DNA of 23,186 nt from the NCBI GenBank assembly GCA_030607715.1, contig JAUWJM010000009.1, positions 1 through 23,186 of the forward strand, given 5' to 3'. The notes beneath the pieces are model-generated. The model saw only the letters and a program-made list of their open reading frames with translations. It made no database searches and had not been told where the DNA came from. This document shows, piece after piece, positions 1 through 7,337 of this stretch; positions within the stretch are counted from its first letter, which is position 1; the number at the start of each line of letters is the position of its first letter. Position numbers and translations under genes: made by a program. This DNA is from Candidatus Aerophobota bacterium. GTDB lineage: Bacteria; Aerophobota; Aerophobia; Aerophobales; B3-G15.

Positions 1-516
1 AGCTAAATTATCAACCTCTGATAGAAATTTACTTATTTTATTTATCACTAATGAGGTATCTTTAACCTGAATAAAGTTATTCTCAGAGTTTATCTCTAAA
101 ACTCCCTGAGGGGATAGAAAAGAGGAAGCTGAATCTTTAAGAGAGAGAGCTAAGGCATATTTAAGAAAGAAAGTTTTCTCCTCCAAAAGAGAAACAATAG
201 GAATTACCTTAATAATATTATCCTTTAGCTCATATTGGCAGTTGTTTGTTTCCAATATAATATCAAGAGCTTTAAGAACAGAGATAGGTTTCTCAAACCT
301 GGCAGTTACTCTTCCCTTAACTCCTGGTTCAATAATTATATTAATTCCTGTTTTAACAGAGATTATCCTGAGGACATCAGAAAGAGGAACATCCTTAAAA
401 TCCAGAGAAATAACCTTTTCCTCAATGGGAGTAGTCTGAGTAGCCCAGTTTAAAGAAGGAATCCCTGTGATTACTCCCACCACCACTACTATAAATAAAA
501 ATTTCAACCACTTCAT
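1..516 (-). CDS. pilQ: Type IV pilus secretin PilQ, N-terminal part (cut by window edge)
   Basis: The frame opens at ATG 514-516 and stays open to base 1, giving 172 residues with no stop, so the C-terminal secretin channel lies outside the window. Residues 1-25 form a signal peptide: a basic start, a run of hydrophobic residues (LFIVVVVGVITGI), then a likely cleavage after NWA. Residues about 34-105 look like an STN/secretin N0 domain (LDFKDVPLSDVLRIIS, then GINIIIEPGVKGRVT). Residues about 112-171 match the secretin N1 fold (KTFFLKYALA, LSPQGVLEINSENNFIQVKD). PilQ forms the outer-membrane pore through which the pilus passes. The ATG overlaps the stop of pilP by four bases (ATGA), which indicates translational coupling. 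A type II secretin is the alternative, but the pilMNOP context favours PilQ. Confidence 0.88.
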   Translation of the reverse strand, partial: MKWLKFLFIVVVVGVITGIPSLNWATQTTPIEEKVISLDFKDVPLSDVLRIISVKTGINIIIEPGVKGRVTARFEKPISVLKALDIILETNNCQYELKDNIIKVIPIVSLLEEKTFFLKYALALSLKDSASSFLSPQGVLEINSENNFIQVKDTSLVINKISKFLSEVDNLA

Positions 517-962
517 TTTTCCCTCTCTGCAAGTTTTAACTGAATTATCTCGTTCTTTCCCCATAGGGTAACCTCTCCTTTTTTACCCTCAATACGAGCT
601 ACTCTAAAGCTATTCAATAAACTTCCCTCCTTAACTAACCAGTTTCTTTCCCCCTTCTTAATAATAGCTAAACTTCCCTTATTGTCCCATACTAAACCTA
701 CCAATTTATAATCCGACTGAGTAACTATTCTTGGTTTTGTCTCTTTCACAGTTTCAGGTGAAGCTGTCTCAGGTTTAGTTTTTTTCTCTTCTACAATTAA
801 TACAATTAAAGATAAAAAAGGGTCCCTACGATTTTCCACTTTATACTCAAAGATTGGAGGGAGAAGAACTTCCTCATTTAACTTTTCCAGGGACCAACTG
901 CCTAAAGAAGAAAGTAAAAACATTATACTCCCAATTAAAATTATTTCAATCCCCTTGCTCAT
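513..962 (-). CDS. pilP: PilP-like pilus assembly protein
   Basis: 149 residues. A hydrophobic segment at residues 5-21 is followed by the short motif RRDPF (45-49) typical of PilP just before its linker. A Lys/Glu/Thr/Pro-rich linker (57-82) leads to a small beta domain (YKLVGLVWDNKGSLAII, then WLVKEG and VTLWGKNEIIQL). In the family, PilP links the PilN/PilO inner-membrane complex to the secretin PilQ across the periplasm. Proteobacterial PilP is usually a lipoprotein; this protein has no cysteine at all, so it must be anchored by the N-terminal helix or be a cleaved secreted protein. The start overlaps the pilO stop (ATGA) and its own stop overlaps the pilQ start. The assignment rests on motif and gene order. 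Confidence 0.75.
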   Translation of the reverse strand: MSKGIEIILIGSIMFLLSSLGSWSLEKLNEEVLLPPIFEYKVENRRDPFLSLIVLIVEEKKTKPETASPETVKETKPRIVTQSDYKLVGLVWDNKGSLAIIKKGERNWLVKEGSLLNSFRVARIEGKKGEVTLWGKNEIIQLKLAEREK

Positions 963-1579
963 CTTTTTCTCCTTAAGATAGCTTGTGAAACTTCACTGTC
1001 TTTTCTCACCTCGGAAGCATCAATGTCCTCTTTAATAAATTCAAAAATTCTATACTTATATAGAGAGATGGTAAGATAAGCTTCTATAGTATGTTTTTCC
1101 TCTTTTCTTTCCTTTATCAATACAGTATCTACAGTAAAAGTCCCTGGACCCTGCCTTTTAGCCATATCGGAAAGAAGCATCCCCAAGCTGTGATAGGTTC
1201 CATAGAGATGAATTTTTATCGGAGTACGATAGTAGTATTTCTCCTCCAACATAGACTGAGGAGTAATTTCTAAGTAATTAATCTTGTAAATACGTCCTCT
1301 TAGCCCCAGTTGATAAAGAAAATTATCCTCTCCTTTTTGAAGATCATCCTTTAAGAAGGAGAGTTTAGCCTGGATTTTTTTATATTCTGCCTGGAGCCTG
1401 TTTAACTGGTCAGCTTTTTTCTTTAATTGCATAACTTTAATATTTTCATATTTAATCTGTCCTTCTACTGATTCTATATATTTTACATGAGGAAGGTAGA
1501 TGAAAAAGTAAAAGAGAAGAATTATCCCTCCAAACACGCACACTCCGGTAAGCACTCTTCCCTTTGTAGTAAAAACCAA
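959..1579 (-). CDS. pilO: Type IV pilus inner-membrane protein PilO
   Basis: 206 residues, starting at TTG (1577-1579) behind a strong AGGAGG ribosome site eight bases upstream. One transmembrane helix lies at about residues 10-28 (LTGVCVFGGIILLFYFFIY). A charged, heptad-rich coiled coil follows (about 33-80). The C-terminal half is a ferredoxin-like periplasmic domain with the PilO-type segment IKIHLYGTYHSLGMLLSDMA. In the family PilO dimerises with PilN and together they bind PilP. It lies 12 bases after pilN and overlaps pilP, so these genes are one translational unit. The N-terminal topology and order support PilO over the related GspM. Confidence 0.85.
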   Translation of the reverse strand: MVFTTKGRVLTGVCVFGGIILLFYFFIYLPHVKYIESVEGQIKYENIKVMQLKKKADQLNRLQAEYKKIQAKLSFLKDDLQKGEDNFLYQLGLRGRIYKINYLEITPQSMLEEKYYYRTPIKIHLYGTYHSLGMLLSDMAKRQGPGTFTVDTVLIKERKEEKHTIEAYLTISLYKYRIFEFIKEDIDASEVRKDSEVSQAILRRKR

Positions 1580-1591
1580 GATATCACCTCC

Positions 1592-2146
1592 TTAAGGGAT
1601 GGACTCACTTAATTCGCATTTCAAAGCAAATTCCATTATCATTTTGCCCATTATCTCTCGCCTGGAAAAATTGGTAAAATTCACTTCCTCAAATAAAGAA
1701 GAGTGATTCAAATTTTCTATAAATTTAGCTACACCCATGGTTTGAGTAAGACTGCTCCCCTTAATTTCAATGAAAGAAATATTCCTGTCCTTCTTTATTT
1801 CCTTTAGCCATACATTTTCTGACAAAGCCTTACTTATTTCATATAAAATCCAAGGCCAGCAAGATTGCTTGATTACCACACTTCTCAATGAATCTAAACA
1901 GAGCTGGAGTTGATCATTCTCCTGGTTTATCTTCTTTATCTGCCCTAAAATAGGTTGATACTCTCTAACCTGAGATTGAACTAATGCCAATTCCTTCTTT
2001 ATCCTGGTAACTTCTGGAGTAAAAGAGAGAAAATAAAGAGAACAAATTAAAACAGCAATCAGGCCACAAATACCGACAAAAATTATAAAATCTCTTCTTT
2101 CCCTCTTCCTTAATATCTCACCAGGTAAAAGGTTTATCTTAAGCAT
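1592..2146 (-). CDS. pilN: Type IV pilus inner-membrane protein PilN
   Basis: 184 residues with the hallmark cytoplasmic N-terminus MLKINLLPGE, the PilN peptide that docks in the groove of PilM. A basic stretch (KRERRDF) precedes a transmembrane helix at about 20-42. After it come a coiled coil (about 50-85) and a periplasmic fold containing WPWILYEISKALSENVWL, a pattern common in PilN. It begins two bases after the pilM stop and is followed by pilO, the usual order. Its role is to connect the cytoplasmic actin-like PilM to the periplasmic PilO/PilP/PilQ channel. Confidence 0.9.
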   Translation of the reverse strand: MLKINLLPGEILRKRERRDFIIFVGICGLIAVLICSLYFLSFTPEVTRIKKELALVQSQVREYQPILGQIKKINQENDQLQLCLDSLRSVVIKQSCWPWILYEISKALSENVWLKEIKKDRNISFIEIKGSSLTQTMGVAKFIENLNHSSLFEEVNFTNFSRREIMGKMIMEFALKCELSESIP

Positions 2147-2148
2147 AA

Positions 2149-3219
2149 CTAAGATACCTCTCTAAGAGCTAATCCTACAGGGATACTGAGCAAAGGAGAC
2201 AGGGAAGATAAAAACTCAGAAGGAAAATTTTGAGAATTGCAGATAATATTTTCAAAAGGATTGATTATCTCCACCGGTATTCCTAACTGCTCAGCTAAAA
2301 ATTTGTCTATATTTTTGAGAAGCGAGCCGCCTCCAGAAAGAACAATCTTTTTAACTAAAGCTCCTTCTCTATTAGAAGTGTAATACTCAAGAGAATGAGC
2401 AATCTCATTAACTAAACTATCAAGAGATTTCCTGATAATTCTATTTAGCTTAACACTTTCCTCAGATTCTTTAAAAACTTCATCTTCTCTCTCCATAAGA
2501 CCATAGCTTTTCTTTAATTTTTCAGCTTCAACAAAGGGGATATTAAATTCATCACCGATATCTTTAGTAATTTGATATCCCCCAAACTTTATACTTCTCA
2601 CTAAAAAAGGAGAATCTTCTTCTGATATAACTAAGTCTGTATTTTTGTGTCCAAATTCAAGAAGAGCTACCCCTTCCTTATCTTTTGAACTGATGTGGTC
2701 AAAAACATTGAAAAGAGCAAAAGGACTTACATCTATTATTATTGGAGAAATATCTGCCTGTCTCATAACTTTAAGCTGATCCTGAATAATCTCATTCCTT
2801 GCCCCTACCAGGATTAAAGACATCTCTGGATTCCCAGCTTCTGATAAACTCTTCTTTAGAATATGGAAACCAAGGGTTACCTCATTAATGGGGTAGGGGA
2901 TGTACTCTTCGGCTTCCCATTTAAGAGCCTGATTAAGCTCCTTAGGTTCCATTTGAGGGACTTTTATTCTTCTAATAATTACTGATTCCCCCCCCACTGA
3001 TATAACCACACGTTTTCTGTTCACTTTATACCTTTGCATTAGATCTTTAATGAGGCGAACAATCAGAGCCTTCTCTTTCGCATTATCCACTCCTTTTTTA
3101 TATAAGGGTATCTGAGCTAAACCCAGACTCTTTAACTGACATTCATTTCCTCGATGGATCAACTCTACCAGTTTTACCCCTGTGGCACCTACTTCTAAGC
3201 CTACAGTTGTCTTGGCCAT
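2149..3219 (-). CDS. pilM: Type IV pilus actin-like ATPase PilM
   Basis: 356 residues, close to the usual family length. The fold is FtsA/actin-like. The first phosphate-binding stretch is GLEVGATGVKLVEL (7-20). The PilM signature SVGGESVIIRRIKVPQM follows, then LKWEAEEYIPYPINEV. A third nucleotide-binding strand (VALLEFGHKNTDLVI) and an adenosine motif SGGGSLLKNID at about 295-305 complete the core. PilM polymerises or docks at the cytoplasmic face and binds the PilN N-terminus. It starts 14 bases after dtd, and no pilus motor gene (pilB, pilT) or pilC is visible here, so those must be elsewhere. Confidence 0.93.
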   Translation of the reverse strand: MAKTTVGLEVGATGVKLVELIHRGNECQLKSLGLAQIPLYKKGVDNAKEKALIVRLIKDLMQRYKVNRKRVVISVGGESVIIRRIKVPQMEPKELNQALKWEAEEYIPYPINEVTLGFHILKKSLSEAGNPEMSLILVGARNEIIQDQLKVMRQADISPIIIDVSPFALFNVFDHISSKDKEGVALLEFGHKNTDLVISEEDSPFLVRSIKFGGYQITKDIGDEFNIPFVEAEKLKKSYGLMEREDEVFKESEESVKLNRIIRKSLDSLVNEIAHSLEYYTSNREGALVKKIVLSGGGSLLKNIDKFLAEQLGIPVEIINPFENIICNSQNFPSEFLSSLSPLLSIPVGLALREVS

Positions 3220-3233
3220 CTATTTTACCTTCT

Positions 3234-3674
3234 TTACTTAGAATCAAGAATTAAAGTTACCGGCCCCTCATTATCTACCCTTACTCTCATCTTAGCTCCG
3301 AATACTCCTTCCTCTACTCTAAAAATTTTCTCCCTCATCACTTCCACTACTTTAAAATAAAGAAATTTAGCATCTTGAGGCGGGGCAGCTTTAATAAAAT
3401 TAGGTCGGTATCCCTTCCCGCAATCTCCATACACGGTAAATTGAGGAATTACAAGAACCTCTCCTTTTACCTGCAACAAAGATAAATTTAACTTATCCTG
3501 TGAGTCTCCAAATATGCGTAGATTAAAAATTTTATTAGCCATATACTCAGCATCCTGTAGTTGGTCATCTTTCCCCACTCCTAAAAAAACCACTATTCCT
3601 TTATTTATAGACCCAACTTCTTTTTCTCCCACCCAACAGGTAGCTTTAGTAACTCTTTGAATCACAGCTCGCAT
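3234..3674 (-). CDS. dtd: D-aminoacyl-tRNA deacylase
   Basis: 146 residues, the usual length for Dtd. It removes D-amino acids (and glycine from tRNA-Ala) mischarged on tRNA. The N-terminus MRAVIQRVTKATCWVG matches the family. The invariant GPVT motif is present at residues 137-140. The second active-site motif, normally SQFT, reads PQFT at 77-80, so the serine is replaced by proline, followed by the expected RPNF segment. It sits two bases after hisB and 14 bases before pilM, inside the same transcript. Confidence 0.95.
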   Translation of the reverse strand: MRAVIQRVTKATCWVGEKEVGSINKGIVVFLGVGKDDQLQDAEYMANKIFNLRIFGDSQDKLNLSLLQVKGEVLVIPQFTVYGDCGKGYRPNFIKAAPPQDAKFLYFKVVEVMREKIFRVEEGVFGAKMRVRVDNEGPVTLILDSK

Positions 3675-3676
3675 AA

Positions 3677-4264
3677 TTAAACCTCATCTATACTCCCCTT
3701 TATAGAAGGAATAGTCCTTCTTCTGCTTTCCACTGTGCAAGCTTCATCTAAACTTAAGGCAAAAGCTTTAGAAATCGCTTCTAAAATGTGATGATAACCT
3801 TGTCCCCGGTACAGGTTAATATGAAGAGTAATTCCAGAATGACAAGAAAAACCTCTAAAAAACCCCTTAAAAATCTCAAAAATCTCTCCTTCCAATTTTT
3901 CAGAGCTATGTAAGACAAAAAAAGGACGTCCGCTGATATCTACCACACACTGAACTAACACATCATCCATGGGAACAAAACTATTGCCGTATCTTTTTAT
4001 CCCTTGTTTTTCTTTTAAAGCTTTCTTAAATGCTTTCCCTAAAGATATTCCTACATCCTCTACCAGGTGATGATAATCAACTTGAGTATCCCCTCGAGCT
4101 AAAATTTCTAAGTCAAAGAATCCATGCCAGGAGAAAAGTTCCAGCATATGGTTTAAAAAAGAGTAGCCTGTATCTATCTTAAAATGACCTTCACCATCTA
4201 AATTAATAGAGATCTCTACCTCGGTTTCCTTAGTTTTTCTTTCTACTCTTGCCTCTCTTTTCAT
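3677..4264 (-). CDS. hisB: Imidazoleglycerol-phosphate dehydratase
   Basis: 195 residues, the monofunctional form without the phosphatase domain. It catalyses the sixth step of histidine synthesis, dehydrating imidazole glycerol phosphate to imidazole acetol phosphate with Mn2+. The metal-binding histidine motifs are visible: FLNHMLELFSWHG, DYHHLVEDVGISLG and GYHHILEAISKAFALSL, and the C-terminus keeps the SIKG motif. The first motif is more often FLDHM or FFDHM; here it is Asn. The start overlaps the tilS stop by four bases (ATGA). No other his gene is nearby, so this is a his gene separated from its pathway. Confidence 0.95.
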   Translation of the reverse strand: MKREARVERKTKETEVEISINLDGEGHFKIDTGYSFLNHMLELFSWHGFFDLEILARGDTQVDYHHLVEDVGISLGKAFKKALKEKQGIKRYGNSFVPMDDVLVQCVVDISGRPFFVLHSSEKLEGEIFEIFKGFFRGFSCHSGITLHINLYRGQGYHHILEAISKAFALSLDEACTVESRRRTIPSIKGSIDEV

Positions 4265-5676
4265 TTTTTCTCACTCCCTTTTTTGACCTTTGCCTTTATC
4301 CTGAGAATTTTATTAGTGTGCTCATCTACTTTAAATCTATCATCAATTCGATAACCAACTACCCAAACTATTCTTTCACCACTCACCAAAATAGGGACCT
4401 TATCCCTTTGCTGACAAGGAACTTTAAGGTCTATAAAAAAATCTTTTAATTTCTTTTCTCCTTTCATTCCCAGAGGTTGAAACTTATCTCCTTTTTTCCT
4501 TCCTCGCAGGAATAAAGAACCGGGTAACTTATTCCAATCGAGTTGAATACAGTAAGAATCTAAAGAAAAATAAGAGGATTTTTCGCAAGACAGCCCACTC
4601 TCAAACAAAAAACCAGGATGGGAAAGAATCGTCTTCCCCGGAACAGCAAGGGGAGAAAAAAAAGAGAGAGACTCTTGTTCGCCTTTTTTTATCACTAACT
4701 TCGAGTACTCCCTCTTGACTAAAATATCACCGGGAAGATTAATTATCTTGGTCCCTTTATCTGATTTTAATTTAAGTATTTTATCTATATGAATAAAACT
4801 TATATTTTTTAAATCACCCTTCACTTCCTGTATAAGCTTACGAATAACTCTTCTCTGCAAAGCTAAAGAAAGAGAAGATAGTAACTTTTCTGCATCTATA
4901 ACTATCTGCCCATTGTTCTTTTCCAGGATTAACTTTTTTAATGTCTCTTCTACAACTTCATTTAGACACTTTCTCTCCTCTCGTAATATATTAGCAGTTC
5001 GGAACAAAACCTGATTAAATTGAGAATTATATTCCCGAGCGATAAAGGGAATTAGCCTCAAACGAATTTTGTTTCGGAAAAAGGATAATTCCTGATTAGA
5101 AGAATCTCTGCAAGGATAAAGATTATAGATCTGGCAATACTTTTCTATCTCTTCTCGAAAGGCACTGATCAAAGGGCGAATGATCTTCCCCCTTGTGGGA
5201 GGAATACCAGCAAGACCATCCAAACCAGCACCTCTTATTAACCTCATCAAAAGGGTTTCTATCTGGTCAGAAGCAGTGTGACCCAGAGCAATCTTAGTAG
5301 CTCCTACCTTTCTTCCTACACGCTCAAAAAATTTATATCTAATCTCTCGAGCAGCCATCTCAAGAGAAATCTTCTTCTGCTTAGCAAAAAGAGCAACATT
5401 TAAGGAATCTAAAACTACAGGGACTTTTAATTGAGAGGCAAAGCTCTTTACCAACTCAGCCTCCTCTCCTGCTTCCCTTCTTAACTCATGATTAAGATGG
5501 GCAACCCAGATACTCAATTTATAATCTTGTCTTAATCTGCAGAGAAGATGAATTAAAGCTATAGAATCGGGACCTCCAGAGACACCCACGACAACTAGGT
5601 CACCTATCTTTAACATATCATGTTCCTGGATAGTTTCCTGTACTTTTAGTAAAAGATCCCCCGACTTACAAAACAT
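4261..5676 (-). CDS. tilS: tRNA(Ile)-lysidine synthase
   Basis: 471 residues with an ATP pyrophosphatase PP-loop SGGPDS at 33-38. TilS joins lysine to C34 of the CAU-anticodon isoleucine tRNA so that it reads AUA and is charged with isoleucine. Further family landmarks are VAHLNHELR, ALGHTASDQIETLLMRLIRG and GKIIRPL. The C-terminal domain carries GDKFQPLGMKGEKKLKDFF and VWVVGYRIDDRFKV, typical of long TilS. AAAGGA stands eight bases before the ATG. It starts 30 bases after mcsB and overlaps hisB. Confidence 0.96.
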   Translation of the reverse strand: MFCKSGDLLLKVQETIQEHDMLKIGDLVVVGVSGGPDSIALIHLLCRLRQDYKLSIWVAHLNHELRREAGEEAELVKSFASQLKVPVVLDSLNVALFAKQKKISLEMAAREIRYKFFERVGRKVGATKIALGHTASDQIETLLMRLIRGAGLDGLAGIPPTRGKIIRPLISAFREEIEKYCQIYNLYPCRDSSNQELSFFRNKIRLRLIPFIAREYNSQFNQVLFRTANILREERKCLNEVVEETLKKLILEKNNGQIVIDAEKLLSSLSLALQRRVIRKLIQEVKGDLKNISFIHIDKILKLKSDKGTKIINLPGDILVKREYSKLVIKKGEQESLSFFSPLAVPGKTILSHPGFLFESGLSCEKSSYFSLDSYCIQLDWNKLPGSLFLRGRKKGDKFQPLGMKGEKKLKDFFIDLKVPCQQRDKVPILVSGERIVWVVGYRIDDRFKVDEHTNKILRIKAKVKKGSEKK

Positions 5677-5706
5677 CAGCTTAATCCTTTAAGATTAAAA
5701 TAAATT

Positions 5707-6780
5707 TTATTCCGAGAGCCCTTGCTTTAACTTTTCTTTAATGATTTTAGCTCTAATTTGATCCCGAGAAAAAGAATTTAAAGATTTCTCCTCTCTCATC
5801 TGAATCTGTGCCGGCTTAATTAAAATAAAAAGTTCATTTAAAACACCAATTTTTAAACCAGGTAACAATCCCAAGCCTATACCCAACCTTATTTTAGATA
5901 ATAACTGTAAAGCCTCCTCTGAAGTTATCAGATAAGCATTGGTTAAAATTCCGTAAGCTCGTCCTATCCCATCTTTTATTTTAGCAGAACTATTTTTAAG
6001 TAAAACTTCTCTGGCTCTTCTTTCCTCTTCCACTACCCGACGAGTTACTCTCTCTACAGAGTTAAGGATTTGTTCTTCTTCCAAACATAAAGTAACCTGG
6101 TTAGAAATCTGGAAAAGATCTCCCTGAGAACTTGTTCCTTCACCGTAGAGACCTCTGGTTATCAGACCTAATTGAGAGACACTCTTTAACACATCTCTAA
6201 TTCTATTGGTAGCTACCAGGGAAGGTAGGTGTATCATACAGGATGCCCTCATTCCTGTGCCCACATTAGTAGGACAGGAAGTAAGGTAACCTCTTTGAGA
6301 AGAGAAAGCATAATTTAGATATTCTTCCAGATCATTATCTACCTCATCGCTTAATTTCCAGGCCTCAATTAACTGAAGCCCAGAGAGAATACTTTGAAGT
6401 CTTAAATGATCCTCTTCATTTATCATTAAGGAAATAATTTCTCCCTTTGTAGTCAGCAAAAATCGATATTCAGCAGGCTTCATAAACTCATCGCTGATTA
6501 AATGCCTCTCTAAAAGAAATTTTCTCTCCAAAAAAGAAAGCTTTTTCATATCTATCACCGAGGAACCTTTAAAATATTTGCTCTTACCGGCAGCCTCAAG
6601 AATTTCAGCAGAAGCCTTCTTTAACTCAGAGTTACTGGCCCAGGGAGGGAAAACAAAATCCTGAATGTTTCTTGCTAATCTGACCCGAGAGCTAAAAACA
6701 ATATTTGCCTCTGGTCCCTCTTCCTTTATCCATTGGCTGGGAGAATTAATTAGTTGTTGAGGAATCATTGGTCTTTTCAC
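5707..6780 (-). CDS. mcsB: Protein-arginine kinase McsB
   Basis: 357 residues, an ATP:guanido phosphotransferase that phosphorylates protein arginines and, in Bacillus, marks proteins for ClpCP. Seen motifs: SSRVRLARN (30-38), MINEEDHLRLQ (119-129), the guanido-kinase signature CPTNVGTG with the active cysteine at 169, and GLYGEGTSSQGDLFQISNQ. The length and the C-terminal helical tail are those of McsB rather than creatine or arginine kinases. The coordinates use GTG at 6778-6780; an ATG four codons in (6766-6768, MIPQQ) is an alternative and neither has a clear ribosome site. The gene overlaps the end of mcsA by 23-35 bases. No ctsR or clpC is in the window. Confidence 0.95.
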   Translation of the reverse strand: MKRPMIPQQLINSPSQWIKEEGPEANIVFSSRVRLARNIQDFVFPPWASNSELKKASAEILEAAGKSKYFKGSSVIDMKKLSFLERKFLLERHLISDEFMKPAEYRFLLTTKGEIISLMINEEDHLRLQSILSGLQLIEAWKLSDEVDNDLEEYLNYAFSSQRGYLTSCPTNVGTGMRASCMIHLPSLVATNRIRDVLKSVSQLGLITRGLYGEGTSSQGDLFQISNQVTLCLEEEQILNSVERVTRRVVEEERRAREVLLKNSSAKIKDGIGRAYGILTNAYLITSEEALQLLSKIRLGIGLGLLPGLKIGVLNELFILIKPAQIQMREEKSLNSFSRDQIRAKIIKEKLKQGLSE

Positions 6781-7264
6781 TTTGCAATTTCTTTATCTTA
6801 TCTCTAATTTGAGCTGCCTTTTCGTACTCCTCTTTTTTTACTGCCTCATTCAATGCCTGGTGAAGTTGATACAACTGTCTTTCTATTTTACTTCTCATTC
6901 TTCCTCTCCTGGGCACCTTTCCTCTATGAAGAACTCTACCGTGAATCTTTTCCAAAAGAGGAGAAACATACTCTTCAAAGGTCTGATAACATAAATTACA
7001 GCCCATTTTACCATTTCCCTCTATCTGGGTATAAGTAAGCCCACACCCTGGACATTTTTTCTCTTTTTTTGGGGGAACGGTATCAAATCCAATTAATCCA
7101 GTTATTAAACTTGGCAGAGGTAGATCAGGAAGGGGGAAAGACTTGTTTAAAAAACCTTTTTCCTCAGCGCAAACCTCACAAAGATGAAGCTCTCGAACAA
7201 CCCCATTTATAACCTCTTTAAAATGGACTGTGGCCTCTCTTTGATCACAGAGTTGGCAAAGCAT
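6746..7264 (-). CDS. mcsA: McsA, zinc-finger activator of McsB
   Basis: 172 residues. Four CXXC pairs are spaced as in McsA: CQLC (3-6), CEVC (29-32), CPGC (71-74) and CNLC (89-92), giving two zinc sites. A C-terminal UVR domain (about 125-162) follows, with ALNEAVKKEEYEKAAQIRDK, the helix pair shared with UvrB/UvrC and ClpC. McsA activates the McsB kinase and binds metals. It starts at ATG 7262-7264 behind GGGAGAG. It is the first gene after a 73-base gap that holds a candidate promoter, so it probably begins a transcript covering mcsA to pilQ. Confidence 0.93.
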   Translation of the reverse strand: MLCQLCDQREATVHFKEVINGVVRELHLCEVCAEEKGFLNKSFPLPDLPLPSLITGLIGFDTVPPKKEKKCPGCGLTYTQIEGNGKMGCNLCYQTFEEYVSPLLEKIHGRVLHRGKVPRRGRMRSKIERQLYQLHQALNEAVKKEEYEKAAQIRDKIKKLQSEKTNDSSTTN

Positions 7265-7280
7265 ATCATCTCTCCCAAAA

Positions 7281-7301
7281 GTGTTTTTACACCATTTACA
7301 C
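7281..7301 (-). promoter_or_regulatory. Candidate operator: tandem GTGTAAA repeat before mcsA
   Basis: On the minus strand GTGTAAA occurs twice with a two-base spacer (plus-strand TTTACAC at 7295-7301 and 7286-7292). The second copy is half of a small palindrome, GTGTAAAAACAC. It lies between the candidate promoter and the mcsA start. CtsR, the usual regulator of mcsA in Firmicutes, also binds tandem heptads but with a different sequence (GGTCAAA), so this could be an unrelated site or chance. Confidence 0.3.
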
Positions 7302-7325
7302 TATCAAATATTGGCATTTTGTCAA
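7297..7325 (-). promoter_or_regulatory. Candidate sigma-70 promoter for mcsA and downstream genes
   Basis: A perfect TTGACA -35 box lies on the minus strand at 7320-7325. Possible -10 boxes 16-19 bases downstream are poor (TAGTGT, TGTAAA). It is placed in the only sizeable gap between truA and mcsA, which is where a new transcript would be expected. Confidence 0.4.
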
Positions 7326-7337
7326 TAAATAAGGGCT

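Noticed and set aside
235..453. Plus-strand open frames over pilQ (and similar plus-strand frames across the window)
   Set aside because: They lie antisense to clear genes, show no family motifs, and have no ribosome sites; they are shadows of the purine-rich coding strand.
7281..7292. Terminator after truA (GTGT/ACAC stem followed by TTTT)
   Set aside because: The stem is only four base pairs of low stability; I do not call it a terminator.
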